Source: Streptomyces venezuelae
GTDB taxonomy: Bacteria > Actinomycetota > Actinomycetes > Streptomycetales > Streptomycetaceae
Direction of reading: 5' to 3'
Assembly: GCF_008642275.1 (NCBI RefSeq)
Contig: NZ_CP029189.1
Coordinates: 6,182,001-6,246,000, forward strand
DNA length: 64,000 bases
Part shown: in pieces, positions 18,265 through 26,713 of the stretch
How positions within the stretch are numbered: position 1 is the first letter of the stretch
Layout of the letters: each line of letters opens with the position of its first letter
Notes under the pieces: generated by a model
What the model saw: only the letters and a program-made list of their open reading frames with translations
Databases searched by the model: none
Told to the model about the DNA's origin: nothing
Made by a program: the position numbers and the translations under genes

Positions 18265-18645
18265 ATGGACCTGGAACAGCTCGGCAGGGCGCGGTACGTC
18301 AGTCTGACCACCTTCCGCAAGGACGGCACACCCGTGGCGACGCCGGTGTGGGCGGTCGCCGACGGGGGCGAACTCTACGTGTGGACCCGCAGCGACTCCT
18401 GGAAGGTCAAGCGGATCCGCAACAACGGACGGGTCACCGTCACCGCCTGCGACATGCGCGGGCGCGTCGAGGACGGGGCGCAGGCCCTGGAGGGCGAGGC
18501 CCGGCTGCTCGACGAGACGGGGCTGCGGCGGGTGCGGAAGCTGATGTCGCGCAAGTACACCTGGCAGTTCTGGGTGGTGGACGTGCCCGCGGCCCTGGCG
18601 CGCCGGGGCAAGCGTCCGCACACCGCGATCGCCGTCAAGCTTTGA
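18265..18645 (+). CDS. PPOX-class F420-dependent oxidoreductase
   Basis: A 126-residue split-beta-barrel flavin/F420-binding protein of the pyridoxamine-phosphate-oxidase-like superfamily. Typical segments are YVSLTTFRKDGTPVATPVWAV at the N-terminus, ELYVWTRSDSWKVKRIRNN, which binds the cofactor phosphate, and RVTVTACDMRG. Family members reduce diverse substrates with F420H2 or sequester cofactor. A specific substrate cannot be given. It is monocistronic and starts directly after its -10 box. Confidence 0.88.
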   Translation: MDLEQLGRARYVSLTTFRKDGTPVATPVWAVADGGELYVWTRSDSWKVKRIRNNGRVTVTACDMRGRVEDGAQALEGEARLLDETGLRRVRKLMSRKYTWQFWVVDVPAALARRGKRPHTAIAVKL

Positions 18646-18690
18646 GACTCCCGTAGCCCGCCCGTAACACAGCTGGGATCCAATGCGGTC

Positions 18691-20337
18691 ATGGAGACCG
18701 CGACGTCACTGGCGATCAGTCAACTCTCGGGATATTTAAGGGGCTTGACGCAGAGACTGGACCCGGGGGCGGGCTGGTACGGGGAGTTCCTGCGCCGGGA
18801 TCCGGAGGGGATGAGGGCCTGTCTCGACGGGGCGGCGATGCCCCCGTGGGACATGGTGGAATCGCTGCTGCGGGACCTCGCCGGGGCGCGCGGCGCGGAG
18901 TTCGCGGCGCGGGAGACCGTATACGCGGCCCAGCTGCGGGCGGCAGCCGTCACCGTGTGGGACCGGCTGCCGGGCGGCGAGGGGGAGCTGCGGACCCTGA
19001 TCGCGGCGGCCGTGGCGCAGCGGGCCGCATCACAGACGACCCTGCGGAGCCTCACGGTACGGCTCGGCAGGGCCGCCGACCGGGCCGAGACGGAGGCACT
19101 CACCCGGGAACTCTCCTGGGCCCAGGACGACGTGGCCCGCGCCGTGGCCCGCCACGAGGACCTGGCCGCCCGCCTGCGGGCCCTGCGGGCCGGCCCCGAC
19201 GGGCTGTGGCCGGCATGGCCGGAGGGCGCGGAGTGGCTGCCCGGGGTGCCGCGGCAGCGGAGGCCCCGCCCCGGACCGGCCGCCGGTCCGGCCACGGGCC
19301 CGGACGCAGAACCTGCGGCGGGTCCGGGCTCCGACCCCGCGGCGGGCCCGGACCCCGAACCGGCGGCGGGCCCCGGGCCGGACGCGGTACCGGGCTCGGT
19401 ACCGGGCGCCGGGTCGCCCGTGGCGCCGGACGCCGGGCATGACGCCGCACCCGGTGCCGGGCCGGATGACCGGGCGGGTGCCGCGGCCGGAACGGACCCC
19501 GCCCCGGAGCCCTCCGCGCGGGCCGGGGCACCCGTCGGGCGGGCCGAGGGGCGGTGGCTGCGCGGGACCCGGCGCGCCGGGGGTGCGCGGTACGCGGGCT
19601 CGGCGGCCCCCGCCGCCCCGGTCTTCACCCCGCCGCCGGGACACCCCGACGGCGCGCCGGGCTCCGCTCCCGGCGCCGGGCTCCCCGCACCGCGCGGCGC
19701 CCGCTTCGGCACCACCGACGGCCCCGCGCCCGAGGCCCCCGGCGGCGCCGAAGCCACGCCGGGCCCCGTACCGAGTCCCGCGCCCCGGGCAGCCGGAGCG
19801 GGAGCCAGCGCCGGAGCGGGAGCCGGGGCCGTCGCCGCCGCGCTGCTCGCCCTGCGTGCCCAGGGCCGCAGCGGTGAGGCGCACGCCCTGCTGTGCGAGG
19901 CCGCGGCCCGGCCCGCCGGACACCTGCCCGCACTGGCCGCCGAGCTGAACCGGGCCGGACTCGCCGCCGACTGGACCACCCTGCTCTGGGAGGCGGCCTC
20001 CCTCCCGCCCGAGCGGCTCGCGGCGGCCGCGGCCGCCCTCGGCGCCGCCGGCCGGGAGGCCGACTGCGACGCCCTGCTGCGCCAGGGCGCGGCCCGCCCG
20101 GCCGCCGAGGTGGCGGAGGCGGCGCTCGCCCTCGGCGGAGCCGGCCGGACCCGCGAGGCCGACGCGCTGCTCGGCGCCTTCGTCCGGATGCGCACCGCCG
20201 AGGAGTCGGCGGGCCTGGCCCGGCACGACCCGGGGTGGTTCGCCCCGCGACTGCTGCGGGCCGCCCGGGCGCTGCCCGGATCCCGGCACCGCGACCTGGT
20301 CCACGCGCTGCGGGTGGCGGGCCTCACCGGTGCGTAG
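18691..20337 (+). CDS. Hypothetical protein with Ala/Pro/Gly linker and C-terminal helical repeats
   Basis: A 548-residue protein in three parts. Residues 1-175 are helical and resemble the N-terminus of Streptomyces HTH/scaffold-like proteins (GWYGEFLRRDPEGM, then a coiled-coil-like stretch). Residues 185-385 form a disordered Ala-Pro-Gly linker with degenerate units such as PEPAAGPGPD. Residues 385-548 contain TPR/PPR-like helical pairs with recurring AAxxxxAGRxxExxxLL patterns. There is no signal peptide. The function is unknown; an adaptor or scaffold is the most I would suggest. Confidence 0.78.
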   Translation: METATSLAISQLSGYLRGLTQRLDPGAGWYGEFLRRDPEGMRACLDGAAMPPWDMVESLLRDLAGARGAEFAARETVYAAQLRAAAVTVWDRLPGGEGELRTLIAAAVAQRAASQTTLRSLTVRLGRAADRAETEALTRELSWAQDDVARAVARHEDLAARLRALRAGPDGLWPAWPEGAEWLPGVPRQRRPRPGPAAGPATGPDAEPAAGPGSDPAAGPDPEPAAGPGPDAVPGSVPGAGSPVAPDAGHDAAPGAGPDDRAGAAAGTDPAPEPSARAGAPVGRAEGRWLRGTRRAGGARYAGSAAPAAPVFTPPPGHPDGAPGSAPGAGLPAPRGARFGTTDGPAPEAPGGAEATPGPVPSPAPRAAGAGASAGAGAGAVAAALLALRAQGRSGEAHALLCEAAARPAGHLPALAAELNRAGLAADWTTLLWEAASLPPERLAAAAAALGAAGREADCDALLRQGAARPAAEVAEAALALGGAGRTREADALLGAFVRMRTAEESAGLARHDPGWFAPRLLRAARALPGSRHRDLVHALRVAGLTGA

Positions 20338-20448
20338 GGGGACGTAACCCGCCCGCCTGCTGACCGCATTCGACCGGGGAGCGACGTAACGTGATCGACT
20401 ACTCCAACCGCGCACGGCGGTCTTGCCCCACGCTGTGACGAGGCCTAC

Positions 20449-20486
20449 GTTCTACTCCCTACGCATGTCGTCTACGTGCGTAGAAC
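20449..20486. promoter_or_regulatory. Nested inverted repeats upstream of the pyrimidine catabolic operon
   Basis: GTTCTAC (20449-20455) pairs with GTAGAAC (20480-20486), and nested inside, CTACGCA (20459-20465) pairs with TGCGTAG (20477-20483). CTACG also recurs as a direct repeat. The block lies 29-66 bases before the first gene, a good position for an operator. Confidence 0.6.
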
Positions 20487-20514
20487 CCGGCGTTCCCGTC
20501 GCGAGGAGCAGCTC

Positions 20515-21357
20515 ATGGCCCAAGTCGTCCGCGCCGCGCTGGTCCAGGCCACCTGGACCGGAGACACCGATTCGATGATCGCCAAACACGAGGAGTACGC
20601 CCGCCGGGCAGCCGCCGAAGGCGCGCAGATCATCGGCTTCCAAGAGGTCTTCAACGCCCCCTACTTCTGCCAGGTCCAGGAGCCCGAGCACTACGCGTGG
20701 GCCGAGGCCGTCCCGGACGGCCCGACCGTACGCCGCATGCAGGACCTCGCCCGCGAGACCGGCATGGTGATCGTCGTACCGGTCTTCGAGCTGGAGAGCG
20801 AGGGCTTCTACTACAACACCGCCGCCGTCATCGACGCCGACGGCAGCTACCTGGGCAAGTACCGCAAGCACCACATCCCCCAGGTCAAAGGCTTCTGGGA
20901 GAAGTACTACTTCCGTCCGGGCAACCTCGGTTGGCCCGTCTTCGACACGGCCGTGGGCAAGATCGGCGTCTACATCTGCTACGACCGCCACTTCCCCGAG
21001 GGATGGCGCCAACTGGGCCTGGCCGGAGCCCAGCTGGTCTACAACCCCTCCGCCACCTCCCGGGGCCTGTCCGCGTACCTGTGGCAGCTGGAGCAGCCCG
21101 CCTCGGCCGTCGCCAACGAGTACTTCATCGCCGCGATCAACCGAGTCGGGCAGGAGGAGTACGGCGACAACGACTTCTACGGCACCAGCTACTTCGTCGA
21201 CCCGCGCGGCCAGTTCGTCGGCGAGGTCGCCAGCGACAAGGACGAGGAACTCGTCGTCCGCGACCTCGACTTCGACCTGATCAAGGAGGTCCGCGACCAG
21301 TGGGCCTTCTACCGCGACCGCCGTCCCGACGCCTACGGAGGGCTCGTACAGCCGTGA
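20515..21357 (+). CDS. Beta-ureidopropionase (nitrilase superfamily)
   Basis: A 280-residue cytosolic carbon-nitrogen hydrolase. The catalytic triad is visible: Glu in GFQEVFNAPYF, Lys in KYRKHHIPQ and Cys in GVYICYDRHFPEG. The sequence matches N-carbamoyl-beta-alanine amidohydrolases, the third step of reductive pyrimidine degradation (N-carbamoyl-beta-alanine to beta-alanine, CO2 and NH3). The operon partners, a dihydropyrimidinase and an aminotransferase, support this. GAGGAG precedes the ATG at 20515. Its stop overlaps the next start by four bases. Confidence 0.9.
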   Translation: MAQVVRAALVQATWTGDTDSMIAKHEEYARRAAAEGAQIIGFQEVFNAPYFCQVQEPEHYAWAEAVPDGPTVRRMQDLARETGMVIVVPVFELESEGFYYNTAAVIDADGSYLGKYRKHHIPQVKGFWEKYYFRPGNLGWPVFDTAVGKIGVYICYDRHFPEGWRQLGLAGAQLVYNPSATSRGLSAYLWQLEQPASAVANEYFIAAINRVGQEEYGDNDFYGTSYFVDPRGQFVGEVASDKDEELVVRDLDFDLIKEVRDQWAFYRDRRPDAYGGLVQP

Positions 21358-22658
21358 CCAACCCGACCCCGCTCCACAGCCGCCACCGCACCGTCCTGCC
21401 CGACTGGCTCGCGCTCTACTACAAGCACCCCATCGAGCTCACCCACGGCGAGGGCCGGCACGTCTGGGACGCCGACGGCAACCGCTACCTCGACTTCTTC
21501 GGCGGCATCCTCACCACGATGACCGCCCACGCCCTGCCCGAGGTCACCAAGGCCGTGTCCGAGCAGGCCGGGCGGATCATCCACTCCTCCACCCTGTACC
21601 TCAACCGGCCCATGATCGAGCTGGCCGAGCGGGTCGCCGCCCTCTCCGGCATCCCCGACGCCCGGGTCTTCTTCACCACCTCCGGCACCGAGGCCAACGA
21701 CACCGCCCTGCTGCTCGCGACGACGTACCGCCGCTCCAACCAGATCCTGGCGATGCGCAACAGCTACCACGGCCGGTCCTTCTCCACCGTCTCGATCACC
21801 GGCAACCGCGGCTGGTCCCCGACCAGCCTCTCGCCGCTGCAGACGTACTACGTGCAGGGCGCGGTCCGCACCCGTGGCCCGCTCGCCCACCTGGACGACG
21901 CCGCCTTCACCGCCGCCGCCGTCGAGGACCTGGAGGACGTACTCGGCCAGGCCCGCGGGGGAGTGGCCGCGCTCATCGCCGAACCGATCCAGGGCGTCGG
22001 CGGCTTCACCTCCCCGCCCGACGGCCTCTACGGAGCCTTCCGCGAGGTACTGAACCGCCACGGCATCCTGTGGATCAGCGACGAGGTGCAGACCGGCTGG
22101 GGCCGCACCGGAGACAACTTCTGGGGCTGGCAGGCACACGCCCAGAACGGCCCGCCGGACATCCTCACCTTCGCCAAGGGCATCGGCAACGGCATGTCCA
22201 TCGGCGGGGTCGTGGCCCGCGCCGAGGTGATGAACTGTCTGGACTCCAACTCCATCTCCACCTTCGGCGGCTCCCCGGTCACCATGGCGGCCGGTGTCGC
22301 CAACCTCGCCTACCTGCTGGAGCACGACCTCCAGGGCAACGCCCGCCGCGTCGGCGGCATGCTGCTGGAGCGGCTGCGCGGGATCGCCGCCACCGTGCCC
22401 GCCGTACGGGAGATCCGCGGCCGGGGCCTGATGGCCGGCCTCGAACTCACCAGGCCGGGCACCGACGAGGCCGACCCGGACGCGGCAGCCGCCGTCCTGG
22501 AAGCGGCCCGCGAAGGCGGCCTGCTGCTCGGCAAGGGCGGCGGGTACAACACCAGCGTGCTGCGCATCGCGCCGCCCCTCTCGCTCACCGTCGCCGAGGC
22601 GGAAGAGGGCGCCGAGATCCTCGAACAGGCACTTCACCAGGTGAGCGGCATCCAGTAG
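21354..22658 (+). CDS. Class III PLP-dependent aminotransferase
   Basis: A 434-residue aminotransferase of the omega-amino-acid type. The PLP Lys lies in LTFAKGIGNG, the cofactor-stacking Asp in WISDEVQTGWGRTG, and the phosphate-binding TTSGTEANDTA near residue 105. In this operon it probably transfers the amino group of beta-alanine (or 3-aminoisobutyrate) to an oxo-acid, giving malonic semialdehyde. No semialdehyde dehydrogenase is linked. GTG 21354 overlaps the preceding stop. Confidence 0.88.
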   Translation: MTNPTPLHSRHRTVLPDWLALYYKHPIELTHGEGRHVWDADGNRYLDFFGGILTTMTAHALPEVTKAVSEQAGRIIHSSTLYLNRPMIELAERVAALSGIPDARVFFTTSGTEANDTALLLATTYRRSNQILAMRNSYHGRSFSTVSITGNRGWSPTSLSPLQTYYVQGAVRTRGPLAHLDDAAFTAAAVEDLEDVLGQARGGVAALIAEPIQGVGGFTSPPDGLYGAFREVLNRHGILWISDEVQTGWGRTGDNFWGWQAHAQNGPPDILTFAKGIGNGMSIGGVVARAEVMNCLDSNSISTFGGSPVTMAAGVANLAYLLEHDLQGNARRVGGMLLERLRGIAATVPAVREIRGRGLMAGLELTRPGTDEADPDAAAAVLEAAREGGLLLGKGGGYNTSVLRIAPPLSLTVAEAEEGAEILEQALHQVSGIQ

Positions 22659-22667
22659 GGGGATCAC

Positions 22668-24068
22668 ATGAGCATCCGCACCCTGATCCGCGGCGGCCTC
22701 GTCGTCACCGCCTCGGACGAACTGCACGCGGACGTCCTGATCGAGGACGGCCGCGTGGCGGCGCTGGCCGCGCACGCCTCGGCGGCGGCCGAGGCCTGGA
22801 CGGCCGACCGCACGATCGACGCGACCGGGAAGTACGTGATCCCCGGCGGGGTCGACGCGCACACCCACATGGAACTTCCCTTCGGAGGCACCTCGGCCTC
22901 CGACACCTTCGAGACCGGAACCAGAGCCGCCGCCTGGGGCGGCACCACCACCATCGTCGACTTCGCCGTCCAGAGCGTGGGCCACTCCCTGCGCGAGGGG
23001 CTCGACACCTGGTACGCCAAGGCCGACGGCAACTGCGCCGTCGACTACGCCTTCCACATGATCCTCTCGGACGTCAACGAGAGAACGCTCAAGGAGATGG
23101 ACCACCTCGTCGGAGAGGGGGTCACCTCCTTCAAGCTGTTCATGGCCTACCCCGGCGTGTTCTACAGCGACGACGGGCAGATCCTGCGGGCCATGCAGCG
23201 CGGCGCCGCCAACGGCGGGCTGATCATGATGCACGCCGAGAACGGCATCGCGATCGACGTCCTCGTCGAACAGGCCCTGGCACGCGGGGAGACCGACCCC
23301 CGCCACCACGGCGAGGTCCGCAAGGTCCTCCTGGAGGCCGAGGCCACCCACCGCGCCATCCAGCTCGCGCGGGTGGCCGGCGCGCCCCTGTACGTCGTGC
23401 ACGTCTCGGCGGAGGAGGCGGTGGCGGAGCTCGCCGCGGCCCGGGACAAGGGGCTCCCGGTCTTCGGGGAGACCTGTCCGCAGTACCTGTTCCTGTCCAC
23501 CGACAACCTGGAGGAGCCCGACTTCCAGGGCGCCAAGTACGTCTGCTCCACCCCGCTCCGGCCGAAGGAGCACCAGGCGGCACTGTGGCGGGGCCTGCGG
23601 ACCAACGACCTCCAGGTGGTCTCCACCGACCACTGCCCGTTCTGCTTCCGGGGCCAGAAGGAGCTGGGCCGCGGGGACTTCTCCAAGATCCCGAACGGAC
23701 TGCCGGGAGTGGAGAACCGGATGGACCTCCTGCACCAGGCCGTCCTGGACGGGCACATCAGCCGCCGCCGCTGGATCGAGATCGCGTGTGCGACCCCGGC
23801 CCGGATGTTCGGCCTCTACCCGCAGAAGGGCACCATCGCGCCGGGTTCCGACGCCGACATCGTCCTCTACGATCCGCACGCCGAGCAGGTCATCTCCGCC
23901 GAGACGCACCACATGAACGTGGACTACTCGGCGTACGAGGGCAGGCGGATCACCGGACGCGTCGACACGGTCCTCTCGCGCGGAGAACTCGTCATCGACC
24001 AGCGCGAGTACACCGGCCGGGCCGGCCACGGGGCCTTCGTCCCGCGCTCCACCTGCCAGTACCTGTAA
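22668..24068 (+). CDS. hydA: Dihydropyrimidinase / D-hydantoinase
   Basis: A 466-residue cyclic amidohydrolase that opens dihydrouracil or dihydrothymine to N-carbamoyl-beta-amino acids. The zinc site is complete: GGVDAHTHMELPFGG, the carboxylated Lys in SFKLFMAYPG, His residues in MMHAENG and YVVHVS, and Asp in STDHCPF. It starts nine bases after the aminotransferase stop. The ATG at 22668 has GGGGGA upstream. Confidence 0.93.
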   Translation: MSIRTLIRGGLVVTASDELHADVLIEDGRVAALAAHASAAAEAWTADRTIDATGKYVIPGGVDAHTHMELPFGGTSASDTFETGTRAAAWGGTTTIVDFAVQSVGHSLREGLDTWYAKADGNCAVDYAFHMILSDVNERTLKEMDHLVGEGVTSFKLFMAYPGVFYSDDGQILRAMQRGAANGGLIMMHAENGIAIDVLVEQALARGETDPRHHGEVRKVLLEAEATHRAIQLARVAGAPLYVVHVSAEEAVAELAAARDKGLPVFGETCPQYLFLSTDNLEEPDFQGAKYVCSTPLRPKEHQAALWRGLRTNDLQVVSTDHCPFCFRGQKELGRGDFSKIPNGLPGVENRMDLLHQAVLDGHISRRRWIEIACATPARMFGLYPQKGTIAPGSDADIVLYDPHAEQVISAETHHMNVDYSAYEGRRITGRVDTVLSRGELVIDQREYTGRAGHGAFVPRSTCQYL

Positions 24069-24087
24069 AGCGTCAAGGAGCCGCCCC

Positions 24088-25104
24088 ATGGACTTCGGCC
24101 TCGTCCTGCAGACCGACCCGCCCGCCTCCCAGGTCATCAGCCTCATGAAGCGCGCCGAACGCAACGGCTTCCGCTACGGCTGGACCTTCGACTCCGCCGT
24201 GCTGTGGCAGGAGCCGTTCGTCATCTACAGCCAGATCCTCGCCAACACGCAGAAGATGCACGTCGGCCCGATGGTCACCAACCCGGGCACCCGCACCTGG
24301 GAGGTCACCGCCTCCACCTTCGCCACCCTCAACGACATGTACGGCAACCGCACCGTCTGCGGCATCGGCCGCGGCGACTCCGCGATGCGGGTCGCGGGCC
24401 GGGCGCCCAACACCCTGGCCCGGCTCGGCGAGGCCATCGAGGTCATCCGCGACCTCGCCGAGGGCCGGGAGGCCGACGTCGACGGCAAGCCCCTGCGGAT
24501 CCCGTGGATCAAGGACGGGAAACTGCCCGTCTGGATGGCCGCGTACGGGCCGAAGGCCCTCGCCCTCACCGGACAGAAGGCCGACGGGTTCATCCTCCAG
24601 CTCGCCGACCTCTACCTCACCGAGTGGATGGTCAAGGCCGTACGGCAGGCCGCGACCGAGGCGGGCCGCGACCCCGCGTCCGTGACCATCTGCGTGGCGG
24701 CCCCCGCCTACGTCACGGCCGACGACTCGGCCGGGGCCCTCGCGCACGCCCGCGACCAGTGCCGCTGGTTCGGCGGGATGGTCGGCAACCACGTCGCGGA
24801 CCTCGTCGGCCGCTACGGCGAGCACTCCTCGATGGTCCCCGACGAGCTCACCGAGTACATCAAGGCCCGCCAGGGCTACGACTACAGCCACCACGGCCGG
24901 GCCGGGAACCCGTCCACCGACTTCGTCCCCGACGAGATCGTCGACCGCTTCTGCCTGCTGGGCCCGGCCGGGGCCCACATCGAGAAGCTGCGGGCCCTGC
25001 GCGACCTCGGCGTCGACCAGTTCGCCGTCTACGACATGCACGACGCCCGGGAGGCCACCATCGACGCCTACGGCGCCGACATCATCCCCGCGGTCAACGC
25101 GTAG
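24088..25104 (+). CDS. LLM-class F420-dependent oxidoreductase (TIGR03842-like)
   Basis: A 338-residue TIM-barrel luciferase-like oxidoreductase. It starts MDFGLVLQTDPPASQ and has the characteristic GRGDSAMRVAGRAP segment and TVCGIG strand. I recall these proteins being regularly linked to hydantoinase genes, and it ends this operon. No dihydropyrimidine dehydrogenase is linked, so this enzyme may supply a redox step of the pathway; the direction is unknown. Start ATG 24088 follows AAGGAG. Confidence 0.85.
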   Translation: MDFGLVLQTDPPASQVISLMKRAERNGFRYGWTFDSAVLWQEPFVIYSQILANTQKMHVGPMVTNPGTRTWEVTASTFATLNDMYGNRTVCGIGRGDSAMRVAGRAPNTLARLGEAIEVIRDLAEGREADVDGKPLRIPWIKDGKLPVWMAAYGPKALALTGQKADGFILQLADLYLTEWMVKAVRQAATEAGRDPASVTICVAAPAYVTADDSAGALAHARDQCRWFGGMVGNHVADLVGRYGEHSSMVPDELTEYIKARQGYDYSHHGRAGNPSTDFVPDEIVDRFCLLGPAGAHIEKLRALRDLGVDQFAVYDMHDAREATIDAYGADIIPAVNA

Positions 25105-25138
25105 CCCGAAGACGCCGCGCCTTCTCCGCGAACGACGA

Positions 25139-25190
25139 AGCTCCTGGCGGACGGGTTCCCCACCGGGAACACCCGTGTCCGCCAGGAGCT
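25139..25190. terminator. Strong bidirectional hairpin terminator
   Basis: Arms 25139-25152 (AGCTCCTGGCGGAC) and 25177-25190 pair over 14 bases without mismatch, and the loop holds a second GGGTTCCC/GGGAAC pairing. It lies between convergent operons and ends both. Confidence 0.85.
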
Positions 25191-25209
25191 TTCGTGTGCC
25201 CGTCCGAGC

Positions 25210-26559
25210 TCAGGGCCGTCCCAGGCGCCGGAGGAACAGGGCGATGGCCAGGGCCATCCGGGACACCTCGCTCGGATCCACGCTCTCGTTGGGCGCGTGG
25301 ATCAGACTGGCCGGCTCCTCCACACCGAGCAGCATGATCTCCGCCTTGGGGAAGAGCTCGGCCAGGGCGTTGCACAGCGGGATGGAACCGCCGCCGCCGA
25401 GCAGGGCCAGTTCGTGTCCGTAGGACTCCTGCATGGCGTCCGCCAGCGCCGTGTAGGCCGGACCGCCGGTCGCCGCGAGGAAGGGGGAGTTCGCAGGCCC
25501 CCGCTCGATCTCCAGCCGCACACCCCAGGGAGCGACCTCCTCCAGGTGCCCGACCAGCGCGTCCTGCGCCCGGACGGGATCCGTTCCGGGCGGCACGCGC
25601 AGACTCAGCCGGGCCGCGGCCGCGGGCTGGACGGCCGCGGCGGAGCCGACCACAGGCGGGCAGTCCACACCGAGGACCGTGAGCGCGGGCCGCGCCCACA
25701 GCAGGTCGGCGACACCGGCGTCCCCGGCGCCCAGCAGGCCCACGCCCTCCAGCACCCGGGCGTCACGGCGGAACTGCTCGACCGGGTAGTCACGCCCGGG
25801 CCAGGTCCCCTCCTGGTCCAGCCCCCGGACCGCGGTCTGGCCCTTGTCGTCCCGCAAGGTGGCCAGCATGTGGATCAGCGCGGCCAGCGCGTCAGGGGCG
25901 GCCCCGCCGAACATCCCCGAGTGGGCGGCGGAGGCGAGGGTGTCCACCCGCACGACCACCTCGGTCACCCCGCGCAGCCCGATCGTGACGGACGGGACCC
26001 CGGCCGTCGCGTTGCCGGTGTCGCAGACCAGCACGACGTCGGCACGCAGCTCCTCCGGATGGTCGTGGAGATAGTCCTCCAGACCGCCGGTGCCCTGCTC
26101 CTCGGACCCTTCGCAGACCAGCTTCAGACTGACCGGGACGTCCTCGCCGAGGGCCCGGAGCGCGGTCAGCTGGGTGAGGATGTTGCCCTTGCAGTCGGCC
26201 GCGCCGCGACCGTACCAGCGGCCGTCGCGCTCGGTCAGCGTGAACGGGGGAGAGTCCCACGCCGCCGCGTCCATCGGCGGCTGGACGTCGTAGTGCGAAT
26301 ACAGCAGTACGGTGGGCGCCCCGGGCGGGCCGGGGCGTTCGCCGAGCACGGCGAGACTGCCGTCGCTGGTCTCGACGAGCCGCAGATCGCCGAAGCCCGC
26401 CTCGGCGAAGGCGTCCCGGACCCATTCGGCGGCCCGGCGGCAGTCCTCGGGAGGGTAGCTCCGGGGGTCGGCGATCGAGGGGATGGCGACCAGCTCCGCC
26501 AGGTCGCTCTGCGCCCGCGGCATCAGCTGCGCGATGCGCTCGGCCAGTTGGTCACGCAT
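25210..26559 (-). CDS. M20-family metallodipeptidase
   Basis: A 449-residue cytosolic zinc peptidase. The metal-binding motifs are SHYDVQPP (His and the flanking Asp), GRGAADCKGN (bridging Asp), the catalytic CEGSEEQGTGG and VLVCDTGN. It resembles the ArgE/DapE/CPG2 group of carnosinase-like dipeptidases. ATG 26559 follows GGAGG. It lies just downstream of the biosynthetic operon, but a very strong terminator separates them, so I consider it independent. Confidence 0.9.
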   Translation of the reverse strand: MRDQLAERIAQLMPRAQSDLAELVAIPSIADPRSYPPEDCRRAAEWVRDAFAEAGFGDLRLVETSDGSLAVLGERPGPPGAPTVLLYSHYDVQPPMDAAAWDSPPFTLTERDGRWYGRGAADCKGNILTQLTALRALGEDVPVSLKLVCEGSEEQGTGGLEDYLHDHPEELRADVVLVCDTGNATAGVPSVTIGLRGVTEVVVRVDTLASAAHSGMFGGAAPDALAALIHMLATLRDDKGQTAVRGLDQEGTWPGRDYPVEQFRRDARVLEGVGLLGAGDAGVADLLWARPALTVLGVDCPPVVGSAAAVQPAAAARLSLRVPPGTDPVRAQDALVGHLEEVAPWGVRLEIERGPANSPFLAATGGPAYTALADAMQESYGHELALLGGGGSIPLCNALAELFPKAEIMLLGVEEPASLIHAPNESVDPSEVSRMALAIALFLRRLGRP

Positions 26560-26662
26560 GGGTCCTCCGGTCCGTGCTACTGGTGACGTGGTGTGGGTGG
26601 GGCCGCCGGTACGCCCGCGCCCGTACACCCGCGAGCACGCGGGCCGGCGCCGGCGGCAACGG

Positions 26663-26708
26663 CCCGGTCCCTGCACCACCCGGGCGACCGGGTGGTGCAG
26701 GGACCGGG
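26663..26708 (-). terminator. 21-bp perfect hairpin ending the biosynthetic operon
   Basis: Arms 26663-26683 and 26688-26708 pair without mismatch around the four-base loop GCGA, a GNRA tetraloop. It lies five bases after the exporter stop. Confidence 0.9.
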
Positions 26709-26713
26709 ACGGG

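Noticed and set aside
21333..24164. 943-codon minus-strand frame
   Set aside because: Antisense to the aminotransferase and dihydropyrimidinase genes, whose motifs are intact.
25210..26559. M20 peptidase as part of the biosynthetic operon
   Set aside because: A 21-bp perfect hairpin and about 150 bases separate it from the exporter gene, and it has its own ribosome binding site.
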